From: Branchiostoma lanceolatum
Lineage: Eukaryota; Chordata; Leptocardii; Amphioxiformes; Branchiostomatidae
Length of the DNA stretch: 64,000 nucleotides
NCBI RefSeq assembly: GCF_035083965.1
Contig: NC_089722.1
Coordinates: 29,748,958 to 29,812,957 of the forward strand
Direction of reading: 5' to 3'
Part shown: positions 41,201 through 53,000 of the stretch, in pieces
How the letters are laid out: each line of letters starts with the position of its first letter
Numbering within the stretch: the first letter of the stretch is position 1
Notes under the pieces: generated by a model
The model's input: only the letters and a program-made list of their open reading frames with translations
What the model was told of the DNA's origin: nothing
The model's database searches: none
Translations under genes and position numbers: made by a program

Positions 41201-43997
41201 AAATGAAATTCATAAATATCATAATATCATAATATCATAATATTATAATATCATAATATCATAAAATCATAATAACACTTAAAAATCGTTACCATAGCAC
41301 TTGTATGAAATTTGACTACAAGCTTTCTGCGAATTTATAAACTTTCCTCATTCATTATGCAAATTATCGTCTTATTTGCATGGCAAGCAACCATAGCATC
41401 ACCGAAACTATCCACATGCCTTAATCCGTCAATCCCTGCTGGAGTTATTCGTCTCCAAATGTATTTACAAAAACGCCAACTGCAGTTCCAAACGAGCAGC
41501 TAGGGGGCCTTAATTCCCACCACTCACTTGCCGTCCCAGAAGCTATATACTACCAAAAATCATGAACCTGACGCCTCCAGAAAATTTGGCCTCAAACGCT
41601 GCAGTACCTCAAATACCTGCTAGGAGGCCCATTATCGAACTTGACCTTCCTCTTTGACATCACTACCTATCCACGAAATATCATGCACAACCGCCAATAG
41701 CTCCTCGAGTTATGCTGGCGACATACAAACTCTCACACACACAAAGCCTGCTGCAGTTTTGTAGGAAAGCGCCAAATAAATCATTTTTAAACTTGACCTC
41801 CGTTCCCACAATCTCTTCCAAACTACCAAAAATCATTGAGATCCATCAACGTTTCCGTCACTTTTTTTGCCTACATACAAACACAGAAAAATTAAAAGTC
41901 CGCTGCAGTATTGTTGGAAAACGCCAGGTAAACGATTTTTGAACTTGACCTTCCTTTGCACAACCACTACACACCTACCAAATATCATGAAGATCCATCA
42001 AAGGTTTCCCGAGTTATGCTCTTGACATACATACAGACCCACACAACAGCCGGCTCAGCCGAAAACATAATCTGCTCCGAGTTCCTCGGCGAAGATAATT
42101 ATGGCAATTAAAAAGTACTCACCAGTGGCTCCGTTATGACACAACTGACTGCATGGACGGCTATCCCAGCTACTCCCTATGCACTCCCGTCCACCATATG
42201 AGGCATGTTGAGCGACGCTCCTAATCATTTAACACAGGAAAACTAGATTGGTCAAGTTGAGCTTAAAGGCAACCCAAGCAATCGATTAGGGCCCAAAAAT
42301 AGGATTTGAAAGTCAATTTATTTAGTCATTTCTATACATGATTAGTTCAAACAACACTATCACAATGTATAGCGACGTCTATGGTGCAAAATTATGACTT
42401 CGTTGTAATGTGAGAACTCACTAAAAACCGTTGATGGGGTTTTTGTAGGCTTGCGAAACTAAGGAGATCATCGTACAACATATCTTGCACAGTTCTAAAA
42501 TGCTCAAAATATGAAGTTATTACACAAATGTGCTAGACAGTGTTCGTACATGTCAGAACAATAAAGATTTCAGCATTTTTTATTTCCATTTTTTTGGTCC
42601 CTAATATTGCGTTGGTTGCCTTTAAGGAAACCACACAAGAAACGCTTATGTTGACCCTGCGTAACAGAATTCCAGGTAAAGGGACCATAGCTCTGTGAAC
42701 AGCGTATACAAATTTGCGCTGCAGTCACCGTATCACCTTGGTGAGGTGACCTTGCAACAATGCATGATGACCTTGAATGTTGCGGGGGTTGTTTACGCCG
42801 GTATCAATTGCCCCCTCCCTCTATCCATGCGGTATGACATTTCCAAATTTAACGTGGTATTCTAAACACAGCAAAGAGCGTTCAAATTAACTATTTGAGG
42901 GCTGAAATTATCGGGAACTGATATCTAGGTATTTTGGATACTGCGAAAATTTGAACAAGGCATCATTGAGTATGACAAAATTTTTTGTACAGTAGTAGAA
43001 ATGATTTAAATGGGAGATTTTTCCAGACAGAAAGTCATTCTTCAGATTATAAAATTTGTTGGACTTTTTGGTCACGTTTACGACCAAATCAAATCAGGGA
43101 TTTGATTTTTTTTGTCCGCTAAACATACTTCATAAAACAATCGTCTGTGTATAAGGTACTACCTGAAAACAAGGTTGATTAAGGTCAATTAATGGTTTTC
43201 GATGACATCCCAAAACTCCTCAGTCGTACCTCTTGAGTAACTTAAGAAAACAGACAAAATTATGCAACATATATTCGAGGTATACACATCGGCTAATTTC
43301 ATTTTATTTGGGCGATACCAGAGCGAGATGTCGTGTTTGTCTTTTTGAAGATGTTTACAGTTTGCGTTGGCTCCCCGTGACCTCACGGGCGCCTCGGTAA
43401 CCCGATACCCTCCCTTATTGCGGAATGTTGCCCATAGGAACCGACCACCGTGTTTCCCCACAAATACGGAACACTAAATCTACGTGTTGTAGAGCAGATA
43501 TGAAGAATCGAATTCACAATTTCACTACTAATCCGGTTTCTTGTCAAACTTCTTTCCGGCCATTCCCTTTATTGGTCCAGCACAAAAAAGTCTATAAGTA
43601 CAATCGTTCCGGTGCACTGCGTCCTAAAGAGGAAGTGAAACTCCGCATTAAGTAACTTAGATATAGAACCTTATGTTAGACTTTTCCATTGTCTGTCTCA
43701 TACATGTATGTGTATTCATTCAAACTGTCATTTTTCACTTGCAATTGACCGACGGGCATATATTTGTAATAAACTTATCATTATTGGAAAAAGAAATTGG
43801 TTCTTTAGCCAGGAAACCATGTCTAACCTTGTCCGTGTCTGCTGTTCATGACAAGACGAACAAAGAGACCAGGAGGACCAATTAGACCAGACACAGTCCA
43901 CTTGACGTCCAGGGGGTCGTCTTCGTTCATGCCCTTCTGAATCTCCAGTAAAAAAAGTAGCCAACACACAAACCCCAAAAAATCTCGACCACTTCAT
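38234..43997 (-). CDS. secreted-start TSP1-WAP-TM protein with PPPY tail
   Basis: Four exons: 43997-43828, 42220-42123, 39375-39193 and 38514-38234. Phases 2, 1, 1 agree; 732 nt, 243 residues. Exon 1 has a signal peptide (MKWSRFFGVCVLATFF) and the WSNWSSWSLC start of a TSP1 repeat. Exon 2 finishes the repeat (YGGRECIG, RPCSQLC). Exon 3 is a complete WAP four-disulfide core with eight cysteines (DTCQTDRDCPGGRLCCPKRC). Exon 4 gives a transmembrane helix (VMTPVSLIVVAIIVV) and a tail with MPPPYTP. WAP domains often inhibit proteases or act as extracellular adaptors; PPxY motifs bind WW domains, often of NEDD4-family ligases. The role here is unknown. It is paralogous to 47154-48731, from which it differs by the WAP exon. 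Introns are full of mobile elements. Confidence 0.85.
38809..39184. mobile_element. hAT-type MITE, copy 3, inserted at a splice donor
   Basis: Ends are CACCCTCC and GGAGGGTG with internal GAAAGCAGAGCCCCTATCGC. The exact target duplication CTACAAAC lies at 38801-38808 and 39185-39192. The right duplication is the reverse complement of the first eight intron bases (GTTTGTAG) after the WAP exon. Confidence 0.9.
39405..39538. mobile_element. foldback element, AAGCAGAGG ends (copy 2)
   Basis: ATTCTCCAAGCAGAGGTTTC and its inverse flank arms of about 55 bp (GGGGTAGGAGTGTCCGGGAT). The end motif is shared with the element at 22833. Confidence 0.85.
39541..39840 (+). mobile_element. LINE 3' fragment
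   Basis: The frame reads RLVNDRITKFLGNV, then LNTLLLIAKMYIFKNRHIKS, ending near 39840. This resembles the extreme C-terminus of LINE reverse transcriptase ORFs. A short A-rich tail follows at about 39955. Confidence 0.5.
40000..40165 (+). mobile_element. Penelope-like 3' end remnant
   Basis: GCAGTGCAAAGTGAACCAGTCA, then ATGAGGAAGATG, GACGGCCATCGAAACGTTGG. It matches, in part inverted, 36190-36350. Confidence 0.45.
40412..42110. mobile_element. dispersed non-autonomous element, ATTATCTTCGCC ends (copy 1)
   Basis: The start TTATCTTCGCCAAATAATCA and the end GGCGAAGATAATTATG are inverted. The same start, end and internal units (GAAGATCCATCAA, CCGCTGCAGT) occur at 45541-46864. The satellite at 40695-41277 appears to be inserted or expanded inside. 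Confidence 0.6.
40695..41277. repeat. AT-rich satellite, 8-bp unit ATATCATA
   Basis: Long runs of AATATCAT/AATATCGT are interrupted several times by the same longer spacer (ATAAATGAAATTCATAAAT), giving a higher-order pattern. Confidence 0.95.
42267..42621. mobile_element. piggyBac-type MITE, copy 1
   Basis: TTAA at 42263-42266 and 42622-42625. The ends are AGGCAACCCAAGCAAT and the inverse ATTGCGTTGGTTGCCT. No ORF. It lies in intron 1 of the TSP1-WAP gene. Confidence 0.8.
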
Positions 43998-46900
43998 CTT
44001 CGAAAGAAAGAGCAACAACTTTTGAGAGGTGCTTTTAAGAACTGCGTCACGGGGTACGGGGTAATATAACTCCCTTCGGGGGCAAGGAGGTTACATAACT
44101 TCCTTGTTGGGGATATGGAAGGGCCGCAAAGCATGATGGATCTGAACCGCTCATTGGCGCTCGCTGGACTGGGAACTGTTGGCGAATGACAGTCGCCAAT
44201 CTGTGCCAATGGATGACAATTTGTCGCGCCTGAAATGGCGATTTTTGTTTTAAAGTTTTAAAAAATCGCACTTGGCAAAACACCACATCTCTCGGACAGC
44301 CCTGTACCCACAAAAATGCATATGGAACATAGAAAAGTTTTCACGGATGGAGTCAAAAGAAAGGTTTAAGGTCTCAATCCTTCTAGGACATCCGACAAAC
44401 GACAGTGGGAGTTTAGCAATACTCGACTTAAAAAAGCTTTCGATTAAGTCCCCCATAGCACACACACGTACATTTCTCAAAACTGAAGTACCATGGACGC
44501 CAGGGCACTAATTAAGTTTAATGTATACGTAGACAGTGTTACAGGTCATTACAAAACATTATAAAACATTCAAAGCACTCTGTTTCCAAATAGAGTTTCA
44601 ATTACTCTGGGAAAGAAACAGCATGATTCAGCTTTTAGCGTCCCAGGTTATACAACAATCTTTATTGACACAACAAAAGTACAGCGACTTTCGTAAGGTC
44701 TTCTACAATTGGATACAAAAGAATTAGCCTACGTACAAGTATATCGATCACTTATACTACTGGTTCTAAGGTCAAAACATTATTTACCTAGTTATCACGA
44801 ATACTACTAATTCTTATACTAGTATGTATTTTGATTCGGAGACATATTGGTTGGACCAAAGACAATTGTATAAAAGTACAAACTCTGTGACACTGATTAA
44901 GTGGCAGAGAGATTCAATTTCCCCAAGTTAACATTGTCATGTTCACTCAAAACTCAACTGCCATTTCTTTCAAACACATTCCTGTCAACTATTTCTTCAA
45001 TCTATAATCTACGTCATTCACTGCAGATTATGGTAATCAAACGGATTGATGTACCTGAACAAAAATGATATGACTGAAACAACACCAACAATAACACGTA
45101 GACCAAGATTTCTAAAGAAACAATTTGAGCGAATTGTCGTAGAAACTGCGTCATAGATTACAGTTTCAGATGTGAGGGTATTCAAAATGACTTTGGGTAA
45201 TAAGTAACTTATTAGCAGCCGTACAATGATACAACAATGAAGACTATTGTGACAAATGGCTGTCTTTGTATATTAGGTACCCTACTTCACAGCAAGTTAA
45301 CGTAAACAACATTTCCCAACACAAAGTTAATTATACGAATGGCACCCGAAAGATCATTGATTTTGGCCACAAGAAGAAATTTTAATTTTCAGTTCAATTC
45401 TTGTTTTAGAGATCTAGCTACTTGCATATTGATCCTCGCGATACAAAAAGTTTTGTTCTTTCTCTGCGACCACGTATCATACATTATACATATCACACAA
45501 TATGTTGTACTATGACCTCACACACAGCGCTACTGAAAACTAGAGTTCCACGAACACTTTATCTTCGCCAAATAATCAAGGCTTATTATGGAGAGTGATT
45601 AATATTTACATGCTTATCACCCGCTGCAAATTTGATCATGCACCATACCATTTGGAAGTTATCCTGGGGGGGGGGGGAGAATGAGTCCAGTCTAGATAGT
45701 GTTAAAAATCATTTGGTGGTACAGGACTAGTAAATGTGTAGAGTGTGCTGATATATGTAACAAGTTTAATGAACTTTCAGATGCTACAAGTATCGAATTC
45801 CTGCCATTGATCACTATGGAATTATGGTGTTTCCTCATCAATTATGCATATTGGCTCCCATATGCATAATTACCATCTATCTAAATCAAATTATAACTTA
45901 AGCTATTAACAAACCAAAAATCATGATGATCCATTGACCCATTCTTGAGTTATTACCAAATGAAGGGCGCACAGCTGGCACACAGCTGGGTGACCTAAAT
46001 CCCAAGCCAGGCAATCCTCCAAGTGTCCCTGAATTGAGGTCGAGTAACAGCTTTCAATGGGATTATACATTACTCTCTTTAATTATGTAAATGAAGTCCC
46101 AATTTGCATACTATATATTTCATTATGTTAATCATCACCTAAGGTACCTGCGTACCAAAAGCAATAAAGATACAACAGAGCCTGCATGAGTTATCCTCCT
46201 CCAAAGTTTCATACATAAAGGCCCACTGCAGCTCAAAACAAGTCGTCAAGAGGCCCAAACTTACACCACTTGTTCCCTGCCCCAAGACCCATCCACTATA
46301 AAAAAAATCATGAACCTGGCGCCTCCAGAAAATTTCACCCCAAACTTTGAAGCTCCGCTGCAATACTTTAGATACCCGCTAGAAGGCCCATTATCGAACT
46401 TGACCTTCCTTTCTGTAAACCTTACACACCCACTAAGTATCATGCAGAACCATCGACAGCTTCTCGAGTTATGTTGGCGACATACAAATACACATACACA
46501 CAAAGCCCGCTGCAGTACCGACGGAAAATGCCAGGGGAACCATTTTTGAACTTGACCTCCGTTTCTACAACATCTACACACCTGCAAAAAATCATGAAGA
46601 TCCATCAACGTTTCCGTCACTTTTTTTTGCCTACATACAAACACAAAAAATTCAAAGTCCGCTGCAGTACTGTTGAAAAACGCAAGGTGAACCATTTTCG
46701 AACTCGACCTTCCTTTGCACAACCACTACACACCTACCAAAAATCATTAAGATTCATTGAAGTTTTCTTGAGTTATGCTCCTGACATACATACAGACCCA
46801 CCCAACAGATTTTTCAACCGAAAACATAATCCTCCCCGAGTACTAGTACTCGGCGAAGATAATAAACCAGTGACGCTACACGTTTAGTGGACACGGTGTA

Positions 46901-47153
46901 CATACATGTAATGGTGCATAAGTGACATTCACTTGGCAACTTCAATGCCTCGAAGGGTTAAGTGTTTTCAATCACAGTTAAATTACCGTACGCGTTACGA
47001 TAGCAGGAGCCAAACATGTCAGAACCTGCTCTCAACAATATTTTAACCTCATAGAAACCAACGTTACAAATCTGCTGTGTAACGTCATAAATGCAAATTT
47101 TCATTCTTGTCAACGTGGACAAGAAAAGTCTTAATTTCACACACAGATACTAA
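43998..47153. other. intergenic, mostly repeats
   Basis: No gene seen between the two TSP1 paralogues. The main content is the dispersed element at 45541-46864. Confidence 0.6.
45541..46864. mobile_element. dispersed non-autonomous element, ATTATCTTCGCC ends (copy 2)
   Basis: It begins AGAGTTCCACGAACAC and TTATCTTCGCC as at 40412, and ends GGCGAAGATAATAAA. Internally it has diverged tandem units with AAATCATGAAGATCCATCAA and GTCCGCTGCAGTA. Confidence 0.65.
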
Positions 47154-48731
47154 TTACATGGACACCGATGGCATCCCAGGACTTGCTCTGGGGGTGTAGG
47201 CTGGCGGTGCACCTTCGTTCTTTTGGGGGGCCAAGCCCACGATACTTCCCACCATACCCATGTCCTCCACAGCGGTAGTCGTGCTGGAGTTCGCGACCGC
47301 ATTATTCGGACGCTTCCAGCAGACCACGAGTATTGCAACCACAATGACGGTCACGCTGCTCAGAATTGATGGAATTAAAATCTTCATGAGTTCCAAACTG
47401 CTGTCGCCTCCATTTTCTGTGGTGGACAGTAGGGACACAAAGTGAGGATACTATAATTGTGTATCGCAAGCCTATTTAACTTAGCTGAGATCAACGGAAA
47501 GCCATCATTTGTGCCCAAATCACCAGATTTCCTAGGTTACTGACGACAGCAATAAAGATAAGCTAAATGGAGGGAATAACTTGACAAGATTTACCGGCCA
47601 TAGAGTTTCAGATTTGCGAATTATTCACGCCAATTTCTATTTTGTTTTAAGAAACCCCAAAGAGTCTGGTAAAGACTTGACTTTAGAATAGAGAGATGGC
47701 AAATATGTAATACGCTAGCCTGAACACAATAGTCTTTTTCTCACCTGAGTCATTGGTGGTAGAACAGCAGGTAGAACAGCTACAGTCTCCGTTTGAACAG
47801 AACCGATTGCAGGGTCGGTCCTCACTGCTGTACCCACCGCACTCTCTACCACCGTTGGCAGCTTGTCGGACGATGGTCCTATTGAAAAATGAGAGTACTA
47901 GTTACGTTGATGAAGGTTAGACATCCAGGTAGTAAGATACGCCAAAAATAGTTACTCAAGCAACTGGAAAAAATTTCGAAACACAAATTTCGAAACAGAC
48001 TGTTTCGAAATTTTATCCAGTTGCTTGAGTAACCGTTCTTGGCGAGAGTACTAGTTCTTACACGTTTGTACGTACGTATTGCATCATGCCATACCTGGTA
48101 AACCGTCTCATGGCGTAACACACCAGGTCTGTACAAGCTGCGTATCCGGAACAGATTTATTTGACTCACTCACTGACCGGGAAGGACCACTACTTTTTTC
48201 GGATAAGGGTGGCGGGTTTTAGGTGTGGTTCTCCTCAAACGCGGAACCTCCATTTAACGGCCTATCCGAGGGACGTCTTTAGCCGAAACTAGGTACTGGT
48301 GTTCACCTTAGTCGAGTGCGAAAAAAATATGTTAAGTGCCTTAATTCCAAAGGGCACAACATCGGTGTCTGTCAGAAAATCGAACTCAGTATACGTACCG
48401 CCATGTTCAACAACCAAACTATAAGGCCACCGTGTCACCTACATGCAGGACGCGTTCCTCTAAAACGTGCCATTCGATGCTCCAAAAGTTACAAGCTCAG
48501 CCACGAAACGTTTTCTCACCTTGTCCGTGTTTGCTGCCCAGAGCTCCCACCACACGGAGCTGAACAGAGACCCCAGGAGCACCAACTGGACCAGACACAG
48601 TCCACTGGACGTACCGGGGATGGCTGTCTACGTCTCTGTCCCCGAAAGTGTCCGTGTCTGCTGTGCCCTTCCGTGTCGGCAATGAAGAGAGATACCAACA
48701 GGAGCAAAAATGTCGCGATCTCCCAGCGCAT
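47154..48731 (-). CDS. TSP1-TM protein with PPAY tail
   Basis: Three exons: 48731-48520, 47878-47745 and 47416-47154. Phases 2 and 1 agree; 609 nt, 202 residues. Exon 1 carries a signal peptide (MRWEIATFLLLLVSLFIA), a basic stretch and the start of a TSP1 repeat (VWSSWCSWGLC). Exon 2 completes it (NGGRECGG, DRPCNRFC) and adds a cysteine-rich CSCSTCC stretch. Exon 3 has a transmembrane helix (ILSSVTVIVVAILVVCW) and a tail with APPAYTP. Exon borders, the RPN-AV juxtamembrane motif and the ending match the gene at 38234-43997, but there is no WAP exon. The WxxWxxW motif is the usual C-mannosylation site of TSP1 repeats. The function is unknown. Confidence 0.85.
47895..48045. repeat. inverted pair of retroelement 3' tails
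   Basis: ATAGTTACTCAAGCAACTGG and its inverse CCAGTTGCTTGAGTAAC surround TTTCGAAACA repeats. These are the same tails as those following the hammerhead-like cores at 8363 and 19187. Confidence 0.7.
48178..48375 (-). mobile_element. SINE-like element
   Basis: The reverse complement of the SINE body seen at 10515 (GGCCTATCCGAGGGACGTC, TTAAGTGCCTT). It lies in intron 1 of the 202-residue TSP1 gene. Confidence 0.6.
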
Positions 48732-50079
48732 CTTGGCAGAAAGAAACCAACTTTCAGGACTGTTATTTGTGCTGCGTCACATTTCCTGGAAGACCTTTGG
48801 CTTTGCAGGTGAAGGCATACAAACTTAGTAATCAATAAATAACCTTCACGCTTTAACGTTACAAATCGGGCATAATGTGTGACTTATTCTTATCTTAGTA
48901 GAAGAATTTGACAAAGAGACTTTGGACAAGTAGCTGATGTTTATCTACCAAAAGGCTAATAAAAAACGTGTGCAAGAATATTTGTTGCATACATAGGGAC
49001 TGCCTTGAATTGATCCACCGAGTAGTTTTATTTTTACAACTCAGCAGGCTCATGGCCTAGCAGGTGGAACCTGAAAGATTTAACAATTAAGTTTTCAGGC
49101 TCTTCAGCATATTTTGACCAAAATGCAAGACTTATTGATATTTAGGGATTTCTAACTAAGGGCTGTCTCCAGGACCCGTCCCTCCGTCCCATAACGGAAA
49201 TTTTTGTTGGGACGGAAATAATTTCACCCTGGCCGTCCCAAACTTTATGACATGAAATTGATGAATATGTATCTTTGTAAGCTTAAAATGATGAATCTAA
49301 CAACAAAAATACAAAACATTGACTCCCAAACAATGAGTGGGACAGAAAAAATTGAAGCTAGAGACGAAAAATGCATAAAGAGACAAACTGCTTTTGTCAT
49401 CATTCCATGCTTTATTCAACTCCTCTGGAATATCTACATCCAAACAAACCTGCAATATCAAAACATTTCACACATCTTCACAGAAAAACTATCAAGCAAG
49501 AAATGTGGAAGATTTCATCTTTTGCCGTCATTCTATTCTGTGTGTTCATATAAAATATCATGACAATGCAAAGTTGTCGGCATATAGTATTCCAGTTGAC
49601 TGTCATTTGAATACAATCCTCAGTAACATGTACTGAAATAACCTCAGTAACATGTACTGAAATAACCTAATTCCTCTTTGAGAAGTGCAACCTTAAGAAG
49701 ATTTAGCAACGAGAAGTTCAAAGTGTCCTATTGTACATCAACTTGATCGATGATAACATAAGCCTCAAATTGCTGTTAAATGCAAACCATTCTTCAGCTA
49801 ATGATGGATAATACCATTGGAACAAATGGACAAATAGAAAGTGAACTGATATTAGATGGTTATTATCATTGGCACAAATGGAAAAATTGAAAATATAGTT
49901 GAATCAACCAATAAAATCTCTAAACTCTGTCTGATAATCACATTCATGTAGATAACGCATAGATATCTTCTGTGACTTAACAAATGATATTTATAAAACA
50001 AAATGGCTCACGACATAGCAGCTTATGTGACTACATAGAACACCAATTGCATCTCATTAGCATCATCGTTTCTGCTAAC
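48732..50079. other. intergenic; 3' flank of the SelU-like gene
   Basis: On the minus strand this is the 3' UTR side of the selenoprotein gene and should hold its SECIS element, which I could not identify by eye. A 24-bp unit (CAGTAACATGTACTGAAATA) is duplicated at about 49620-49668. Confidence 0.5.
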
Positions 50080-53000
50080 CTAAATTTTGCTTTTCTGGGC
50101 TCTGATGTGCTGGATTTTCTCCACAGCGTTCATGACGTCAGTAAGGTTGGCATGGTGACCAAACTCTTCCTCTGCGTGCTGCAGTAAGATGCCCTGGTTA
50201 CCGCTCCCGACGACAAAGACTCCGCCTAGCAACCGCCCCTCCCCTTCGTAGTTCCCCTCAACCTTCTTCTCCATGACTCGGCGGATGTTGAGCCAGAAAT
50301 TGACCCTCAGGAGACCAGCGAGAGACATCCACCGTTCGTGGGGACCGTAGAATCTTCTCTGAAAGAATCAAACAAAGTATTGCTGTACAGTTATAGGATT
50401 CATAGATGTACATACCAAAAGGAGTCCTTGACTTTTTCCAGTAGCAACTTTTAAACAGCTGCAGTACAAATAAAAAAACTTACGGTTCCAGTGCATGGAA
50501 ATATGAAGAGTTACAAATTAACATTGTATTGACAACAGAGAACAGTAATGCATCAGTCTTATCATTGAGAAGATAAAGCTAAAAGAGACGGGCAACAAAA
50601 CTGAGCTTTTGAATCACTCCAGACAAACCAGAAAGTTTCCTAAAGCAAAAAGAATCTGGGGCTCAAAGGTCCAAAAATTAAATTTCATTACCTGTCTCTT
50701 TAGAAAACAAATTTCTATTAATGAGAATGTTTTATTTGCAAGTTCTTGCCTAAGGGCTAATTACTGTACAGATAGTGCAAGTTAACAATGTTTACAAGTG
50801 GAACAAATGGCTATTCAAAGAACTACTATGGAATACAATCTGCGCTTTTTGGGTTTGACTTCTTTTTTGGAAGCAGCGGAAGACAGTGTAATGAGTGGGT
50901 TTTGAGAGGTTAACAGGGTTCTAGTTTTCTTTTCGTCAGTAATCGTTTGGATATTGTGGTAAGTTTTGGTGACTTCTTTAAAAAGCTCTTTTCTTTCCTG
51001 ATCATTGAAGGGGCAGTTTGAGATAAAATGTATTTCGTCTTCCACCGCTTTTGACATACAATATGCAAACTATATCACATTGCTTTTATATTCAATTAAG
51101 TTAAGGTATTTAGTATCACTGTATTACAGTCTGATCAAGTGCAGGAAGAAAATACCAGTACAACTGTTTTACCTCAAGGTCCAGGAAGACCTTCCCCTGG
51201 AAGTATGGCTGGAACTCTGGCACTCCCCTACTCTCATGGACAACAGCATAGAGAGGGACGCCAGCCTGGTCCAGCTGGGGTTTCAGAGAGGACAGCCCGA
51301 GGGCCTCCTGGAGATGGGGCAAAATCAACAAGACATCAAAAACCTCATACCTCCATCAGATATTCTTAACTGCAGTTCTTTACCCTTTAGTCACTGACGA
51401 AAGACAGCCGATGCTGTCTGAAATGTCTGATTGTTTCACAATTTTATCCAGTAGCTTGAATAACTGTTATTTGGCTTTTTAACTGCAGTTCAATAGAGAT
51501 GGAAAGTTTAAGGTGAGCCAGGGTTGTTTGACGTGATGTGTCCAGTCATTGTCATTGCATACCAGCCTTGCAGGTAAATGGCAAAGGATGGTTAATGTTG
51601 AATGGCTGAACAATACAGAGTCTACAGTAACAGTTCTTTACACATTAAACATCCCTTACCTTGAGTATCCCCTATGGCAGTGGTAACTTTATCTCAACAT
51701 CTGTTTTTGTTAATGGGCAGAAGAGATTTATCTTTTATATCAACTTCCTCCCTACTGAAGTGGCCTTTGGGTACCAAATTTGCATGCAGCACAGACTGAG
51801 GTAGCAGGGAGAAGGTTAAAGATTGTTGAAAACTATTTGTTAATTTGTTTGTTTGACTCACCTCTCTGCACAGCTGTCATCCGGGTCTGCGCACAGCCAT
51901 GATGACGGCACCATGGTTTTTCCACAGTTCCTTTGCCTGCAATTTTCTCTTGTTACTGTCCAGCTCTTCTAAAGCAGCATCTGAGGCAAGTGTGGAAAAA
52001 TGGAGAGTTCAACGAACTTCTGAGTTGTACAAATTTTACTGGCAAATACGGAAAGATTGTAAATTTTCTGTGAGCATTCAAGTTTGCAATGGATGCCAAT
52101 GCCGAGAACAGGTCCTTTGTATTACATTGTGGATGACAGTTCAGAACTATTTTGAGTGCCAGTTTCCCTCAACTAAATTCCTCAAGTACATGTATCTTAA
52201 TGTGAAACTGTAGCTGCATAAGGGTATAGCTGGAACATCTTTTTTGTGATATTGTGACAGTACATCTGCATGTGCCTCTTCTGATCCTACATACAGTCAA
52301 ACCTGGCTGGGAAACCACCTGGCACAGGCAACCACCTGCAGTCACATTCAAACAGTCCCGTCCAATTCTTCATAATCAAGACCCTCTGCCTAGCAACCAA
52401 CTATCCACCACTTTTTTGCTCAACAACTAAAATCGCTTGTCAATGGCACCCAGCCTAGCAGCCATTTTAAGTTGAGTATTACCACAGAGATCTACATGCT
52501 GGATTAAACTCTAAGCAACGGGCAAACCCAGAATCCTCCAAGCTGTATCTTGTGGGGTTGTGGAAGGACTTAACTCGTTTACACTCCTAAACCTTGTGTC
52601 AACCTCTCAGACAGAGAAGTCAGTTGAAATTTTACTTAACCACACACTTAACTGTAAAGGGCGCCACAGCCTTAACATGCAGTCTGCGGGCACAACATCT
52701 ATAGCCTGCGTGCCATCTGATTACTACCGGGGCTCCTACACTCACTACCCTGCTATAGTAACTTAAGCTAAAGTATGTAGCTACCATAGCCCCATTTTCA
52801 CTTATTAAAGCAACAGTCCATGATGAAAAAAAACATGAAAGACCAGAATACCTCTTTAGACTTAAGTTTACCATCATTAACTTTGTTTAATCAGGAAATT
52901 GCTTCTAACAATGGTAACAAAAGGCCACTTCTATTGACCCATATATCCTATGTTGACATTACACTGTTATATCAACAACATTGTGCTACCAAAGCATGTA

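Noticed and set aside
43425..43655. 76-codon open frame in intron 1 of the TSP1-WAP gene
   Set aside because: No domain similarity or splice context; probably a chance frame or repeat remnant.
49750..49880. Hairpin ATGATAATAACCAT / ATGGATAATACCAT as a SECIS candidate
   Set aside because: It has the ATGA and a stem but lacks the unpaired AA in the apical loop and the opposing GA.
51862..51980. SelU-like exon treated as a pseudogene because of the in-frame TGA
   Set aside because: The TGA falls precisely at the catalytic position where this family uses selenocysteine, and the rest of the frame is intact.
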